DNA of 64,000 nucleotides from Actinomadura flavalba DSM 45200 (GCF_000374305.1 NZ_KB894096.1:186001-250000), one strand, 5' to 3'; shown: positions 25,320 through 34,038, counted from the stretch's first letter. Program-made: numbers and translations. The notes: generated from the sequence alone by a model not told the origin.

Positions 25320-26033
25320 GTCGGCCAGCCGCTCCGGCTCGGACAGCATCGGCCAGTGCCCGGTCGGCAGCTCGGCGAAGCTCCAGCGCTCGCCGCCCAG
25401 CTCGGCGAACATCGGCGCCCCGCCCTCGATCATCTGCCGGACGGCCGGCAGCGGGATCGACGTCGCCACCATCGTCGCCGGGACGGCGGGCGGCTCGGGC
25501 GCCCGGTGCAGCGCCCCGGTCACCGCGCCCGCCGGTTCGGGCGTCGCGCGCTCGCGCAGTAGCGCCAGGTCCGCCTCCGACAGGCCCGCCAGGTCGGGAG
25601 CGTCCGGGTTCGCGGTGAACGGCGGCGGCGGCAGGAAGCGGCCGCCCGTCGCCGCGATGGCCTTCTCGCCCTCGGCCCGCTGCTCGGGCTCCCAGAAGTC
25701 GAGCACGCCCAGGCCCGACGGCAGCGGCGCGGTGTCCACGTAGACGACGCGCGCCAGCCGGTCCGCCAGCCGCTCGGCCGCGCCCGTCACCGGCACCGCC
25801 GCGCCGCTGTGCCCGACGAGCACCACGTCGCGCAGGTCGCCGTCCTCGACGACCGCGACGATGTCGGCCACGTGGTCGTCCACGCCCGCGCCGTCGGCCT
25901 CGTCGGCGCGCTCCGCCAGCCCGCGCAGCGTGACCGCGCGCACGGTGTGGCCGGACGCGCGCAGCCGCGCGGCCACCCCGTCCCACGCCCACGCGCCGAG
26001 CCAGAATCCGGGGACCAGTACGAACGTCGCCAT
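25299..26033 (-). CDS. alpha/beta hydrolase
   Basis: A 244-aa alpha/beta hydrolase. It opens with FVLVPGFWLGAWAWDGVA (oxyanion-hole HG-like turn). The nucleophile elbow is VLVGHSGAA (GHSGA), and the catalytic His is in ELPTGHWPML near the end. It is a soluble esterase-like enzyme; the substrate is unknown. The start ATG at 26033 is supported by GAAAGG upstream; the open frame extends further but without homology. It diverges from a WYL-domain regulator (start 26117) that probably controls it, and overlaps the convergent PAP2 gene by 21 bp. Confidence 0.88.
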   Translation of the reverse strand: MATFVLVPGFWLGAWAWDGVAARLRASGHTVRAVTLRGLAERADEADGAGVDDHVADIVAVVEDGDLRDVVLVGHSGAAVPVTGAAERLADRLARVVYVDTAPLPSGLGVLDFWEPEQRAEGEKAIAATGGRFLPPPPFTANPDAPDLAGLSEADLALLRERATPEPAGAVTGALHRAPEPPAVPATMVATSIPLPAVRQMIEGGAPMFAELGGERWSFAELPTGHWPMLSEPERLADLLAGLA

Positions 26034-26116
26034 CGTCACGCCTTTCTCGGTGCATCCGTTGATCACCAACCTAGGATCGAATCCGGTCAGAAGCCGTCCG
26101 GATAGGGGAGTGGTCC

Positions 26117-27064
26117 ATGTCACATCCGACGACGCGCATCCTGGCCATGCTCGAACTCCTCCAGTCCCGCCCCCGCCTCACCGGAGCCGAACTGGCCGCC
26201 CGGCTGGAGGTGGACGAGCGCACCGTCCGCCGCTACGCCGCCCGCCTGGCCGACCTCGGCGTCCCCGTCGTCGCCGACCGGGGCCGGCACGGCGGCTACC
26301 GGCTCATGCCCGGGTTCAAGCTGCCGCCGCTCATGCTCACCGACGACGAGGCCACCGCCGTCGTCCTCGGCCTGCTGGCCGGACGCCGCGTCGGACTGCC
26401 CGGCCAGGCCACCGAGAGCGCGCTGGCCAAGGTCGAGCGGGTCCTGCCCGCCGCGCTGCGCGACCGCGTGCAGGCGCTGCGCGGCACGCTGGAGTTCACC
26501 CTGGCCGGACGCGACGGCGCCGCCCCCGCCACCGGCCCGCTGCTCACCCTGGCCGCCGCCGCCCGCGACCACCGCCGCGTCCGCCTCGCCTACCGCAACT
26601 GGCGCGGCGGCGCCACCCGGCGCGACCTGGACCCCTACGGCCTGGTGTTCCACTCCGGCCGCTGGTACGTCACCGGCCACGACCACGCCTCCGGCGAGAC
26701 CCGCACCTTCCGCGTCGACCGCGTCGCCGAAGCCGTCCTCGACGACGCGCGGTTCACCGTCCCCGACGGGACCGACGCCGTCGCCCTGGTCACCCGCGCG
26801 CTGGCCGCCGTCCCCTACGCCCACGAGGTCGAGGTGCTGCTGGAGACCACGCTGCCCGAGGCGCGCCGCCGCGTCCCGCCCACCGTCGCCGGGTTGCGCG
26901 CGGTCGAGGGCGGCGTCGTCCTGACGCTGCGCACCGAGCGCCTGGACGGCGCCGCGCTACTGCTCGCCGGGCTCGGCGTGCCCTTCACGATCCGGCGGCC
27001 CGACGCGCTGCGCGGCGCCGTCATCGACCTGGCCGCCCGCCTGGACGCCCGCGCCCGCCGCTGA
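26117..27064 (+). CDS. WYL-domain transcriptional regulator (YafY/DeoR-like)
   Basis: A 315-aa regulator. The N-terminal HTH_11 domain (about 5-60) reads ILAMLELLQSRPRLTGAELAARL and VDERTVRRYAARLADLG. The WYL ligand-binding domain (about 140-215) includes GRWYVTGHDHASGETRTFRVDRV, and a WCX-like C-terminal part follows. WYL proteins sense small ligands or nucleic acids and usually control adjacent genes. Here the divergent alpha/beta hydrolase is the obvious target, and the 83-bp gap between them holds a CCTAGG palindrome near 26070. The 3' end overlaps the convergent GNAT gene by 108 bp. Confidence 0.88.
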   Translation: MSHPTTRILAMLELLQSRPRLTGAELAARLEVDERTVRRYAARLADLGVPVVADRGRHGGYRLMPGFKLPPLMLTDDEATAVVLGLLAGRRVGLPGQATESALAKVERVLPAALRDRVQALRGTLEFTLAGRDGAAPATGPLLTLAAAARDHRRVRLAYRNWRGGATRRDLDPYGLVFHSGRWYVTGHDHASGETRTFRVDRVAEAVLDDARFTVPDGTDAVALVTRALAAVPYAHEVEVLLETTLPEARRRVPPTVAGLRAVEGGVVLTLRTERLDGAALLLAGLGVPFTIRRPDALRGAVIDLAARLDARARR

Positions 27065-27631
27065 CCGGCCCGGACGGCGCGCGTCCCACTCGCGGCGCAG
27101 CATCGCGTAGACGATCTCGTCGCTCCACTCGCCCTTGACGAACTCGTTCTCGCGCAGGTGCGCCTCGCGGCGCATGCCGAGCCGCTCCAGGACCCGCGCC
27201 GAGGCGTCGTTGCGGGCGTCCAGCCGCCCGGTGACGCGGTGCAGTCCCAGTACCTCGAAGCCCAGCCGCAGCCCCACCTCGGCCGCCTCGGTCGCGTACC
27301 CGTGGCCGTGGAAGTCGGGGTGGAACAGGTAGCCGAGCTCGCCCTGCCGGTGCTCGCGGCTGTGCCAGCGCAGGTTGATCTCGCCCATCAGCCGCCCGTC
27401 CGCGCGGTCCACCACCGCCATGACGAGCCAGTCGCCCTCCTTGCCCAGGGTGGACGCCGCCATCTTCTGCTGGAGGAACACCCGCGACTCCTCCAGGTCG
27501 CGCGGCTCCCAGTACAGGAACCGCGCCACCTCCGGAAGCGACTGGTACGCGAACAGTTCTTCCAGGTCACCCGTCTCGAACGGGCGCAACAGCAATCGTT
27601 CGGTCAGCAAGGGATAATCGGGGCGCAGCAC
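26957..27631 (-). CDS. GNAT acetyltransferase (RimJ/RimL type) with antisense-encoded tail
   Basis: A 224-aa N-acetyltransferase. The RimJ/RimL pattern is clear: LLTERLLLRPFETGDLEELF at the start, LMGEINLRW, GELGYLFHPDFHGHGYATEA (the acetyl-CoA loop, 97-116), and RVTGRLDARNDASARVLERLG. Family members end near LRREW, here residue 182. The extra ~40 residues are Gly/Ala/Gln-rich and are encoded antisense to the last 108 bp of the WYL gene, so they are probably a by-product of a lost stop codon. The start GTG at 27631 has AGGA upstream. The substrate is unknown. Confidence 0.85.
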   Translation of the reverse strand: MLRPDYPLLTERLLLRPFETGDLEELFAYQSLPEVARFLYWEPRDLEESRVFLQQKMAASTLGKEGDWLVMAVVDRADGRLMGEINLRWHSREHRQGELGYLFHPDFHGHGYATEAAEVGLRLGFEVLGLHRVTGRLDARNDASARVLERLGMRREAHLRENEFVKGEWSDEIVYAMLRREWDARRPGRSAAGAGVQAGGQVDDGAAQRVGPPDREGHAEPGEQ

Positions 27632-27663
27632 GCTCCGATCCTAGGGGCGCGCCCAGCGGCGCG

Positions 27664-29784
27664 TCAGCCCGCCAGCGCGGTCGCCCCCTGGACCGGAAGC
27701 GTCGCGGGCCGGGGGCCGAAGGGCAGATGCGCGTGCACGCGCGTGCCGCCCTGCGCACGCCGCTCGACCGTGCACAGACCGCCCAGCTCCGCCGCGCGTT
27801 CCCGCATCCCCACCAGCCCGACGCCCGCCGGGGCCGACGCCCGCACGCCCCGCCCGTCGTCGGCGACCTCGACCTCCAGCGCCCCGGCCACCGCCGCCAG
27901 CGACACCACCGCCGCCGACGCCGCCGCGTGCCGCGCCACGTTCGACAGCGCCTCGCCGACGATGCGGTACGCGGCCTCCTCCACCGCCGCCGGCAGCGAC
28001 CCCAACTCGCCCGAGCAGCGCACCGACACCCGCAGCGAACGGCCGTGGAAGCGCGCCGCGACCTGCTCCACCGCGCCCGCCAGGCCGAACTGGTCCAGCG
28101 ACGGCGGGCGCAGGTCGTGCACCAGCCGCCGCACGTCGCCCAGCACCGCCGACAGGTCGCCGCGCACCGACACCAGCGTGCCGTCCGCGCCCGCCGCGTC
28201 CCGCACGGCCAGATGACGCGCCGCCTCGATCTTCAGCGTCGCCGCCGCCAGCGCCGGGCCCAGCCCGTCGTGCAGGTCGCGGCGCAGCCGCCGCCGCTCC
28301 TCGGCCACCGCCGTCACCAGCCGCTCCCGGCCCGCCTGGAGCTCCTCGCTCAGCGCCGTCGCGTGCGCCGCCGCCGCGGCCTGCCGGACGACGTCGGCCA
28401 GCAGCCGCTGGTCGGCGTCCGACAACCGCGCCCCCGCGCGCGGCACCAGCGCCAGCCGCCCGATCGCCGTCCCCCGGTACTCGAACGGCAGCACCACCGC
28501 CCCCTCCCGGAACCCGCCGTGCTCCACCACCACCGTGCGGCCGTCCGGCCGGTCCAGCTCGACCCGCACGTACGGGGACCGGAACGAGGACGCCACCACC
28601 CGCGCCACCTCGGCCAGCAGCTCGTCCGGCCCGACCGACTCCTCCAGCCGCGCCGCCAGCGCCGACACCACGTCGTAGGGTTCGGCGCGGCCCGTCAGCA
28701 CCCGCTCCACCCACCGCTGCAACCGCACCCGCAGCGGCGCGTACAGCACCGCGACCACGCCCGCGCCCGCCACCGCCGCGACCGGCTCGTCGATCACCAT
28801 GCCCGCCGTGACGAACACCGCCACGTCGATGCCGACCACCACCGCCGCCAGGCCCGCGTACAGCAGCGTGCGGCCCAGCAGCAGATCGACGTCGTACAGC
28901 CGGTACCGGGCCACCGCGACGACGACCGCCGCCGCGATCACCACGTGCATGAGCACCAGCGTGACGTCCCCGAGGAACACCTTGGCCCACTGCGGCGCCG
29001 ACGCCGTCCCCGCCATCAGCGCCACGAGGAGCACCACGTCGGTGACCAGCGCCAGCAGCATCCACCGGAGCTGCGTGCGGCGCGCCTCGTCAGACCGGCG
29101 GAACCGCGTCGCGAACGCCGCCACGCCGAGGAAGAACGCGAGCAGGAACCCGATCCAGAACACCAGCGGCGTCAGCGGCCAGAACCCGTCCGGCAGCGGC
29201 GGCGTCAGCGGGTCCAGCGGGACGCCCGCCAGCCCCGGCGCGCGCCCCTCGTCCCCGGACATGACGTCCCACGGGATCGTCAGCAGCACCAGCGCGCCGA
29301 GCGCCTGGAGCCCGACCGCGATCCCGGCGGGCCACCACCAGCGCCGCGATGGCAGCCGCCCGTCGGGGAAGAACAGCAGCGTCAGCGGCACGATCATGTT
29401 GATCAGCGGTCCGGCGCGGCCTCCGACGAACACCGCGAGGCCCGTCCCGGGCAGGTCGCCGTGGTGCAGCAGCACCGACGTCGAGGCGTAGGCGGCGCCG
29501 AACCCGTTGGCGACGGCGACCGCCCCGCCCGCCAGCATCAGCCACGTGATCGGATGGCGCGGCAGCCGCGTCCCGAGCACGCCGCCCGCCAGCGCCAGCG
29601 GCAGTCCCGACAGCGCCGAGCCCCAGAACGGCCAGTCCAGCGGCCCGGGCGGGCGCGCGTCGCCCAGCGCCACGTCCAGCCACACCGTCGCGGCCGTCGC
29701 CACGACGCACAGCACCGCCACCGCCACGGCCGCGCCCGCCGGGCGGCGGCGCGCGGCGGCGTCGGGAGAAGAAACGGAGGTCAC
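27664..29784 (-). CDS. sensor histidine kinase, NarL/HisKA_3 type, orphan
   Basis: A 706-aa membrane sensor kinase. The N-terminal ~370 residues have about eight or nine hydrophobic helices, and residues ~385-480 form a GAF-like region. The phosphoacceptor is in EERRRLRRDLHDGLGPALA (HisKA_3). The ATPase part has IVGEALSNVARHA (N box), VADDGRG (G1) and GVGLVGMRERAAELGG (G2). It should phosphorylate a NarL/LuxR-family response regulator, but no regulator gene lies next to it; the next gene downstream is the acetyltransferase and upstream is a divergent membrane protein. GTG start at 29784 with GGGA upstream. Confidence 0.88.
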   Translation of the reverse strand: MTSVSSPDAAARRRPAGAAVAVAVLCVVATAATVWLDVALGDARPPGPLDWPFWGSALSGLPLALAGGVLGTRLPRHPITWLMLAGGAVAVANGFGAAYASTSVLLHHGDLPGTGLAVFVGGRAGPLINMIVPLTLLFFPDGRLPSRRWWWPAGIAVGLQALGALVLLTIPWDVMSGDEGRAPGLAGVPLDPLTPPLPDGFWPLTPLVFWIGFLLAFFLGVAAFATRFRRSDEARRTQLRWMLLALVTDVVLLVALMAGTASAPQWAKVFLGDVTLVLMHVVIAAAVVVAVARYRLYDVDLLLGRTLLYAGLAAVVVGIDVAVFVTAGMVIDEPVAAVAGAGVVAVLYAPLRVRLQRWVERVLTGRAEPYDVVSALAARLEESVGPDELLAEVARVVASSFRSPYVRVELDRPDGRTVVVEHGGFREGAVVLPFEYRGTAIGRLALVPRAGARLSDADQRLLADVVRQAAAAAHATALSEELQAGRERLVTAVAEERRRLRRDLHDGLGPALAAATLKIEAARHLAVRDAAGADGTLVSVRGDLSAVLGDVRRLVHDLRPPSLDQFGLAGAVEQVAARFHGRSLRVSVRCSGELGSLPAAVEEAAYRIVGEALSNVARHAAASAAVVSLAAVAGALEVEVADDGRGVRASAPAGVGLVGMRERAAELGGLCTVERRAQGGTRVHAHLPFGPRPATLPVQGATALAG

Positions 29785-29964
29785 GGTCCCAGCATGACCG
29801 TGATCCCGTCCCGGTCACCCGGGAGCGGCGTCCCCGCGCCACCGGGACATCGGTCACCGCGCCGCGTCCCCGATCATCAGGGAGCCCCGGCCCTGGTCGC
29901 CCGGGACGCCGGACCGGCAGTGTGAGGGTGCCTCCCGCCACCGCAACGGACGTAAAGGACCCCC

Positions 29965-30561
29965 ATGACGCTCCATGCCGCGCCCGCGACCCCCGCCGTC
30001 GCCCCCCTCACCGCCGCGCGCGCCACCGGCGCCGCGCTCGCCGCAGGCGCCACCGCCTGGGCCGCCACCCTCCTCGCCGCCGGGGACCGGGTGAAGGAGG
30101 TCCTGCCCGCCGAGATCGCCGGGAGCATGGCGTTCGTGCTGTCGGTCCTCGCGCTGGTGCTGCTGCTGCGCGCCGTCCGCGCCACCGGCGACCGCGCCGG
30201 GCGCGTGCTGCTCACCGTCGAGACCGCGCTGCTGACCGCCGCCGCCCTCTGGTGCGTCACCGCCCTGGCCTACGGCGACGACGGCCCGTCCTGGACGCTG
30301 CCGCTGGACCTGTGCTGGCCGCTGTCGATGCTCGGCATGCTCGTCGTCGGCATCACCGCCGTCCGGAAGGGACGGCTGCGCGGCGGCGCCCGCTGGCACC
30401 TGCTCGCCGCGTCGCTGTGGCTGCCCGTCACGCTGCCCGGCCAGGCGCTGCTCGGCGACGCGGGCGGCACCTACCTGGGCGCTGGATGGCTCGTCCTCAC
30501 CTACGCCACCTTCGGCGTCCGGCTCGCCGTCGCCCCCGCCGCCGTCCTGCCGCGCGCCTAG
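29965..30561 (+). CDS. hypothetical membrane protein
   Basis: A 198-aa protein with about six hydrophobic helices (near 22-42, 52-70, 84-103, 115-132, 142-160 and 172-192) and short, partly charged loops such as AVRKGRLRGGARW. No catalytic motif is visible and I do not recognise the family. The start ATG at 29965 follows AAAGGACCCCC. It diverges from the histidine kinase, 180 bp away, and could be its sensing partner or target, which is only a positional guess. Its TAG stop shares the CTAG tetranucleotide with the stop of the convergent SDR gene. Confidence 0.75.
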   Translation: MTLHAAPATPAVAPLTAARATGAALAAGATAWAATLLAAGDRVKEVLPAEIAGSMAFVLSVLALVLLLRAVRATGDRAGRVLLTVETALLTAAALWCVTALAYGDDGPSWTLPLDLCWPLSMLGMLVVGITAVRKGRLRGGARWHLLAASLWLPVTLPGQALLGDAGGTYLGAGWLVLTYATFGVRLAVAPAAVLPRA

Positions 30562-31310
30562 CCCCGGCCCACGAACGACGGCATCGCCGTCGCCAGCACC
30601 GACATGAACTGGACGTTGGCCTCCGGCGGCAGCTCCGCCATGTAGAGGACGCCTTCCACCACCGCGGACACGTCCATCACCGGTTCGGCGCGGACCGACC
30701 CGTCGGCCTGCACGGTGCCCGCCCCGAAACCGGTGGACATGTCGGTGGCGGCGTTGCCGACGTCGATCTGCCCGCACGCGATCCCGTACGCGCGGCCCTC
30801 CAGCGACAGCGTCTTGGTCAGGCCCGTCACCGCGTGCTTGCTGGCGGTGTAGGCGACGGCGTGCGGGCGCGGGGTGTGCGCCGACAGCGACCCGTTGTTG
30901 ATGATGCGCCCGCCCCGCGGGTCCTGGTCGCGCATCTGCGCGAACGCCGCCCGCGCGCACAGGAACGCCCCGGTCAGGTTCACCGCGATGACCTCGTCCC
31001 AGACGGCGGGGGAGAAGTTGGGCACCGGCGCGGTCGCGCCGAACACCCCGGCGTTGTTGACGAGCAGGTCCAGCCGCCCGAACCGGTCGGCGACCGCCGC
31101 GAACAGCGCGTCCACCGACGCCGCCGACGTCACGTCCGCCGGGACGGCCAGCGCCCGCTCCGGCGCCCGCGCCGCGCCCGCCTCCAGCGGACCGGGACGC
31201 CGTCCCGCCAGCGCCACCCGCCAGCCGCGCTCCAGCAGCGCCGCCGCGACCGCCGCGCCGATCCCCGACCCGGCCCCGGTGACCAGCGCCACCCGTTCCC
31301 GCTCCGCCAT
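30558..31310 (-). CDS. short-chain dehydrogenase/reductase (SDR)
   Basis: A 250-aa classical SDR. The Rossmann motif is VALVTGAGSGIGAAVA, NNAG follows in LLVNNAGVFG, and the catalytic residues are Ser in NGSLSAHT and Tyr/Lys in YTASKHA. It is an NAD(P)-dependent alcohol/ketone oxidoreductase in the cytoplasm; the substrate is unknown. The start ATG at 31310 is preceded by GGAGGGAGG; upstream in-frame ATG codons lack a ribosome site. It ends in a 4-nt convergent overlap with the membrane protein gene and diverges from an alpha/beta hydrolase gene 113 bp away. Confidence 0.9.
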   Translation of the reverse strand: MAERERVALVTGAGSGIGAAVAAALLERGWRVALAGRRPGPLEAGAARAPERALAVPADVTSAASVDALFAAVADRFGRLDLLVNNAGVFGATAPVPNFSPAVWDEVIAVNLTGAFLCARAAFAQMRDQDPRGGRIINNGSLSAHTPRPHAVAYTASKHAVTGLTKTLSLEGRAYGIACGQIDVGNAATDMSTGFGAGTVQADGSVRAEPVMDVSAVVEGVLYMAELPPEANVQFMSVLATAMPSFVGRG

Positions 31311-31423
31311 CACGCGCCCTCCCTCCGGCGGCGCCCATCCCATCACACCCGTCGCACGGTGTAGCGGCGGCCTCAGCGGACACGATGCAGGAAGGACACC
31401 TTTCCGCCCACGCTGGAGGACCG

Positions 31424-32206
31424 ATGCAGATCGCCCACTCGGCCGACGGGACGCCGCTGGCCTACGAGCGGTTCGGCGACACCGGTCCCGCCGTCGTGTT
31501 CGCCGCCGGGGCGCAGTGCGACCGCCGCGCCTTCGCCGTGCACGCCGGCGCGCTCGCCGCCCTCGGCCACGTCACCTACGTCTACGACCGGCGCGGACGC
31601 GGCGACAGCGGCGACACCCCGCCCTACGCCGTCGACCGCGAGATCGAGGACCTGGCCGCCGTCATCGACGCGGCGGGCGGGCGCGCCGGTGTCTTCGGGC
31701 ACTCCTCCGGCGCCGTCCTGGCCGCCCGCGCCGCCCTCGCCGGGCTGCCGATCACCCGGCTGGCCCTGTACGAACCGCCCTACGGCACCGACGGCGAGGC
31801 GGGCCGCGAGCACGCCGCCTACCGCACCCGCCTCACCGAACTGCTGTCGGACGGGCAGCACGAGGACGCCGTCGAACTGTTCCTGCGCCACGTCGGCATG
31901 CCCGCGCAGGCCGTCACCGGCCTGCGCGCCGCGCCCGGCTGGGGCGCCATGGTCCGTCTCGCGCCCACGCTCGCCTACGAGGCCGCCGTCCTGGACGACG
32001 GCCTGCTGCCCGCAGGCGACCTGGCCCGGCTCGCCCCGCCCGTCCTGGCCATGGAGGGCGAGCACGGCCCCGAAGTGCTCAAACGCGCCGTGCAGGGCGT
32101 GCTGGCCGCCGTGCCCGCCGCGCAGCACGCCGTCCTGAAGGACCAGGACCACAACGTCACGCCCGAGGCGCTGGCCCCGGAACTCGCGGTGTTCTTCGCC
32201 GGTTGA
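31424..32206 (+). CDS. alpha/beta hydrolase
   Basis: A 260-aa alpha/beta hydrolase of the epoxide-hydrolase/esterase-like group. It has a GDTGPAVVF strand, YDRRGRGDSGDT after the oxyanion turn, the nucleophile elbow VFGHSSGAVLA (Ser in GHSSG) and the late His in DQDHNVTPEA. It is a soluble esterase or related enzyme. The start ATG at 31424 has GGAGG 7 nt upstream; an earlier in-frame ATG at 31385 lacks one. The stop is 4 nt from the stop of the convergent HD/kinase gene, so there is no room for a terminator between them. Confidence 0.87.
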   Translation: MQIAHSADGTPLAYERFGDTGPAVVFAAGAQCDRRAFAVHAGALAALGHVTYVYDRRGRGDSGDTPPYAVDREIEDLAAVIDAAGGRAGVFGHSSGAVLAARAALAGLPITRLALYEPPYGTDGEAGREHAAYRTRLTELLSDGQHEDAVELFLRHVGMPAQAVTGLRAAPGWGAMVRLAPTLAYEAAVLDDGLLPAGDLARLAPPVLAMEGEHGPEVLKRAVQGVLAAVPAAQHAVLKDQDHNVTPEALAPELAVFFAG

Positions 32207-32210
32207 GCGC

Positions 32211-33335
32211 TCAGCCGGTGGTGATCCAGCGGACGCCGTGCGCCTCGGTCGGGTCGGGCTGCTCCCACCGGCGCAGCAGCCGCTCGACGACCGCCTCGGG
32301 CACCGGCGCGGCGCGGGCGAGGTTGCGGCGCCGCAGCACCGGTGGCGGCGCCTCCACCGCGACGATCTCCACCCGCGCGTTGTAGGCGGCGGCCAGGCCC
32401 GTGCACCGGTCGCGGACGTCCCGCGACAGGTTCGTGCCGTTCCACGCGAACGACTCGCGCGCCCGCAGATGCTCGCGGGCGCGCGCGTACGCCGCCGCCG
32501 CGACGGCCCGCTGGTCACCGGCCGGATCGACGCCCAGCTCGGCGCGCAGCGCGTCCAGGCCCACCACCGGCACGTCCGGGAGACGGGCGGCCAGCCAGGT
32601 GTCCTTGCCCGCCGCCGGGAGCCCCGACATGATCGTCACCGTCGGCCCGGTGTCGTCCCAGGCGTCGTAGTCCGGATCGCGGCCCGGCTTGCGGAACCAC
32701 CAGAACCGCGCGTGCGGCGAGGGGAACCGGCGCGGGCCGGTCAGGCACTCCTGCTCGGCGCAGTACTGCTCGTACAGCGCGATGTTCTCCAGGATCTCGG
32801 CGGTGTCGCCGCAGATCCGGCCGAGCAGGTCGGCCGTCGCCAGCAGCACCAGGTCGTCGTTGCGGGCCAGCAGGCTCACCCGGAACGCGATCGCCGCCAG
32901 GTCCGGGCGCTCCAGCGCCCAGAACGGCACCTGGTGGTGGCGCACCAGCGCCGCGACGTGCTCGCGCCACTCCGGCGGCGCGCCCAGCTCCCACAGGACG
33001 CGGCGCGCCATCAGGTCGCCGCGCCGCGAGTGGCCGTGGGCGGTGACGCGGCCGTCGGCGTCGGTCCGCGTGCAGTACGGCTTGGCGACGTCGTGCAGGA
33101 GCACCGCCGCGAACAGCCGCACCCGTTCCTCCGCCGGACGCGCCCGCCACGCGGGCAGCCCGGCCAGCGCCTCGCACGCCATCCGGGTGTGCACCGCGAC
33201 GTCGCCCTCGGCGTGGTGCAGCCGGTCCTGCGGCACGCCCTCCAGCCGCCGCACCCACGCGAACGCCGCCGCGACGTCGTCCCAGGGCACCTCCCAGCGC
33301 GGCGGCGCCGGGCACAGCTCAGCGAACACGCGCAT
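32211..33335 (-). CDS. HD-domain/polynucleotide-kinase-like protein (RNA repair)
   Basis: A 374-aa two-domain protein. Residues ~35-190 form an HD phosphohydrolase domain with HHAEGDVAVHT (40-50), LLHDVAKP (His81-Asp82) and VRHHQVPF. Residues ~230-350 form a P-loop kinase with MSGLPAAGKDTW (Lys244) and RCTGLAAAYNARVEIVAVEAPP, as in Pnkp-like polynucleotide kinases. Together they can remove a 2',3'-cyclic or 3' phosphate and phosphorylate a 5' end, preparing broken RNA for ligation. The start ATG at 33335 lies inside the 3' end of the RNA ligase gene (17-nt overlap), so the two are co-translated. Domain calls are strong; RNA repair is inferred from the pairing. Confidence 0.87.
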   Translation of the reverse strand: MRVFAELCPAPPRWEVPWDDVAAAFAWVRRLEGVPQDRLHHAEGDVAVHTRMACEALAGLPAWRARPAEERVRLFAAVLLHDVAKPYCTRTDADGRVTAHGHSRRGDLMARRVLWELGAPPEWREHVAALVRHHQVPFWALERPDLAAIAFRVSLLARNDDLVLLATADLLGRICGDTAEILENIALYEQYCAEQECLTGPRRFPSPHARFWWFRKPGRDPDYDAWDDTGPTVTIMSGLPAAGKDTWLAARLPDVPVVGLDALRAELGVDPAGDQRAVAAAAYARAREHLRARESFAWNGTNLSRDVRDRCTGLAAAYNARVEIVAVEAPPPVLRRRNLARAAPVPEAVVERLLRRWEQPDPTEAHGVRWITTG

Positions 33336-33951
33336 ACAGCGCCTCCGGATCGGCCAGGGCGTTGGCGACGATCGGCCGGTCGTGCCAGTGCGAGCCCGCG
33401 TCCCTGATCGCCGTCAGGAACGAGGCCCGCACCCACTTGTAGCGGCCGACCGTCCGGCCGTCCTCCTCGACCTTGACGTAGAGGCCCTCCATCTCCTCGG
33501 CCGCGTCGGTCTCGGCGGCCGTGCGGGCCGGGTCGGCGCCGCCCGCGACGGCCGCCTCGGCCAGCGCCTCCCGCCAGCGCGGCGTCCGGCACGTGGACGG
33601 GCCCACCAGCGCCGTCAACGCCGCCGCGTCCCGCACCTCGCCGGTGTGCAGGACGGGCACGCCCACGACGGGCGTGCCCGCCAGCAGCGCGTCGCGGCGC
33701 GCGGTGGACAGGAACGTCCCGAACTGCCGCTCGCGCGGTCCGCCCGCCAGGTAGTGGCCCCGGCTCTGCAACAGCAGCGTTCCCGCCGCGTCGAAGCTGA
33801 TCCCGGCGTTGGCGCCGTCCAGCTTCTCCTCCACGACCAGGTGGCGGCCCGCGATCTCCGCGAACGGCGCCGCCGCCAGGTCGTGGTCCCCGGGCTGGAG
33901 CCGCGACCCGGCCAGATGCCGGGTCCGGGGATATCTGTGCATCATGGACAC
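33319..33951 (-). CDS. RNA ligase family protein, apparently lacking central motifs
   Basis: A 210-aa protein of the T4-Rnl2-like ligase family. The lysine-adenylation motif I is EEKLDGAN (Lys43), motif IV is EGLYVK (155-160) and motif V is RYKWVR (170-175). The N-terminus (HRYPRTRHLAGSRLQPGD) and PVLHTGEV also match homologues. The segment expected between GGPRERQF and FLSTARR, which in relatives I recall carries motifs III and IIIa (YGEWL...HS and FFEFD types, about 55 residues), is absent, with the frame intact. The protein may be inactive or act differently. Starts: GTG 33951, or tandem ATGs at 33945 and 33942; no strong ribosome site for any. Confidence 0.8.
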   Translation of the reverse strand: MSMMHRYPRTRHLAGSRLQPGDHDLAAAPFAEIAGRHLVVEEKLDGANAGISFDAAGTLLLQSRGHYLAGGPRERQFGTFLSTARRDALLAGTPVVGVPVLHTGEVRDAAALTALVGPSTCRTPRWREALAEAAVAGGADPARTAAETDAAEEMEGLYVKVEEDGRTVGRYKWVRASFLTAIRDAGSHWHDRPIVANALADPEALYARVR

Positions 33952-33997
33952 CGTTGTAGCGAGTCGCCGTCTCGGCGGTACAGCGGTTTTCCGGCGC

Positions 33998-34031
33998 CGT
34001 CCGCCCGTCCGCCGGGCGCGGCGGGCGGACG
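33998..34031 (-). terminator. hairpin after the terpene synthase-P450 gene
   Basis: Ten-bp perfect arms (33998-34007 and 34022-34031, CGTCCGCCCG and its complement) with a 14-nt GC-rich loop, 8 nt beyond the stop of the fusion gene. It probably separates that transcript from the RNA-repair genes, which run in the same direction. Confidence 0.55.
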
Positions 34032-34038
34032 CGCGACG

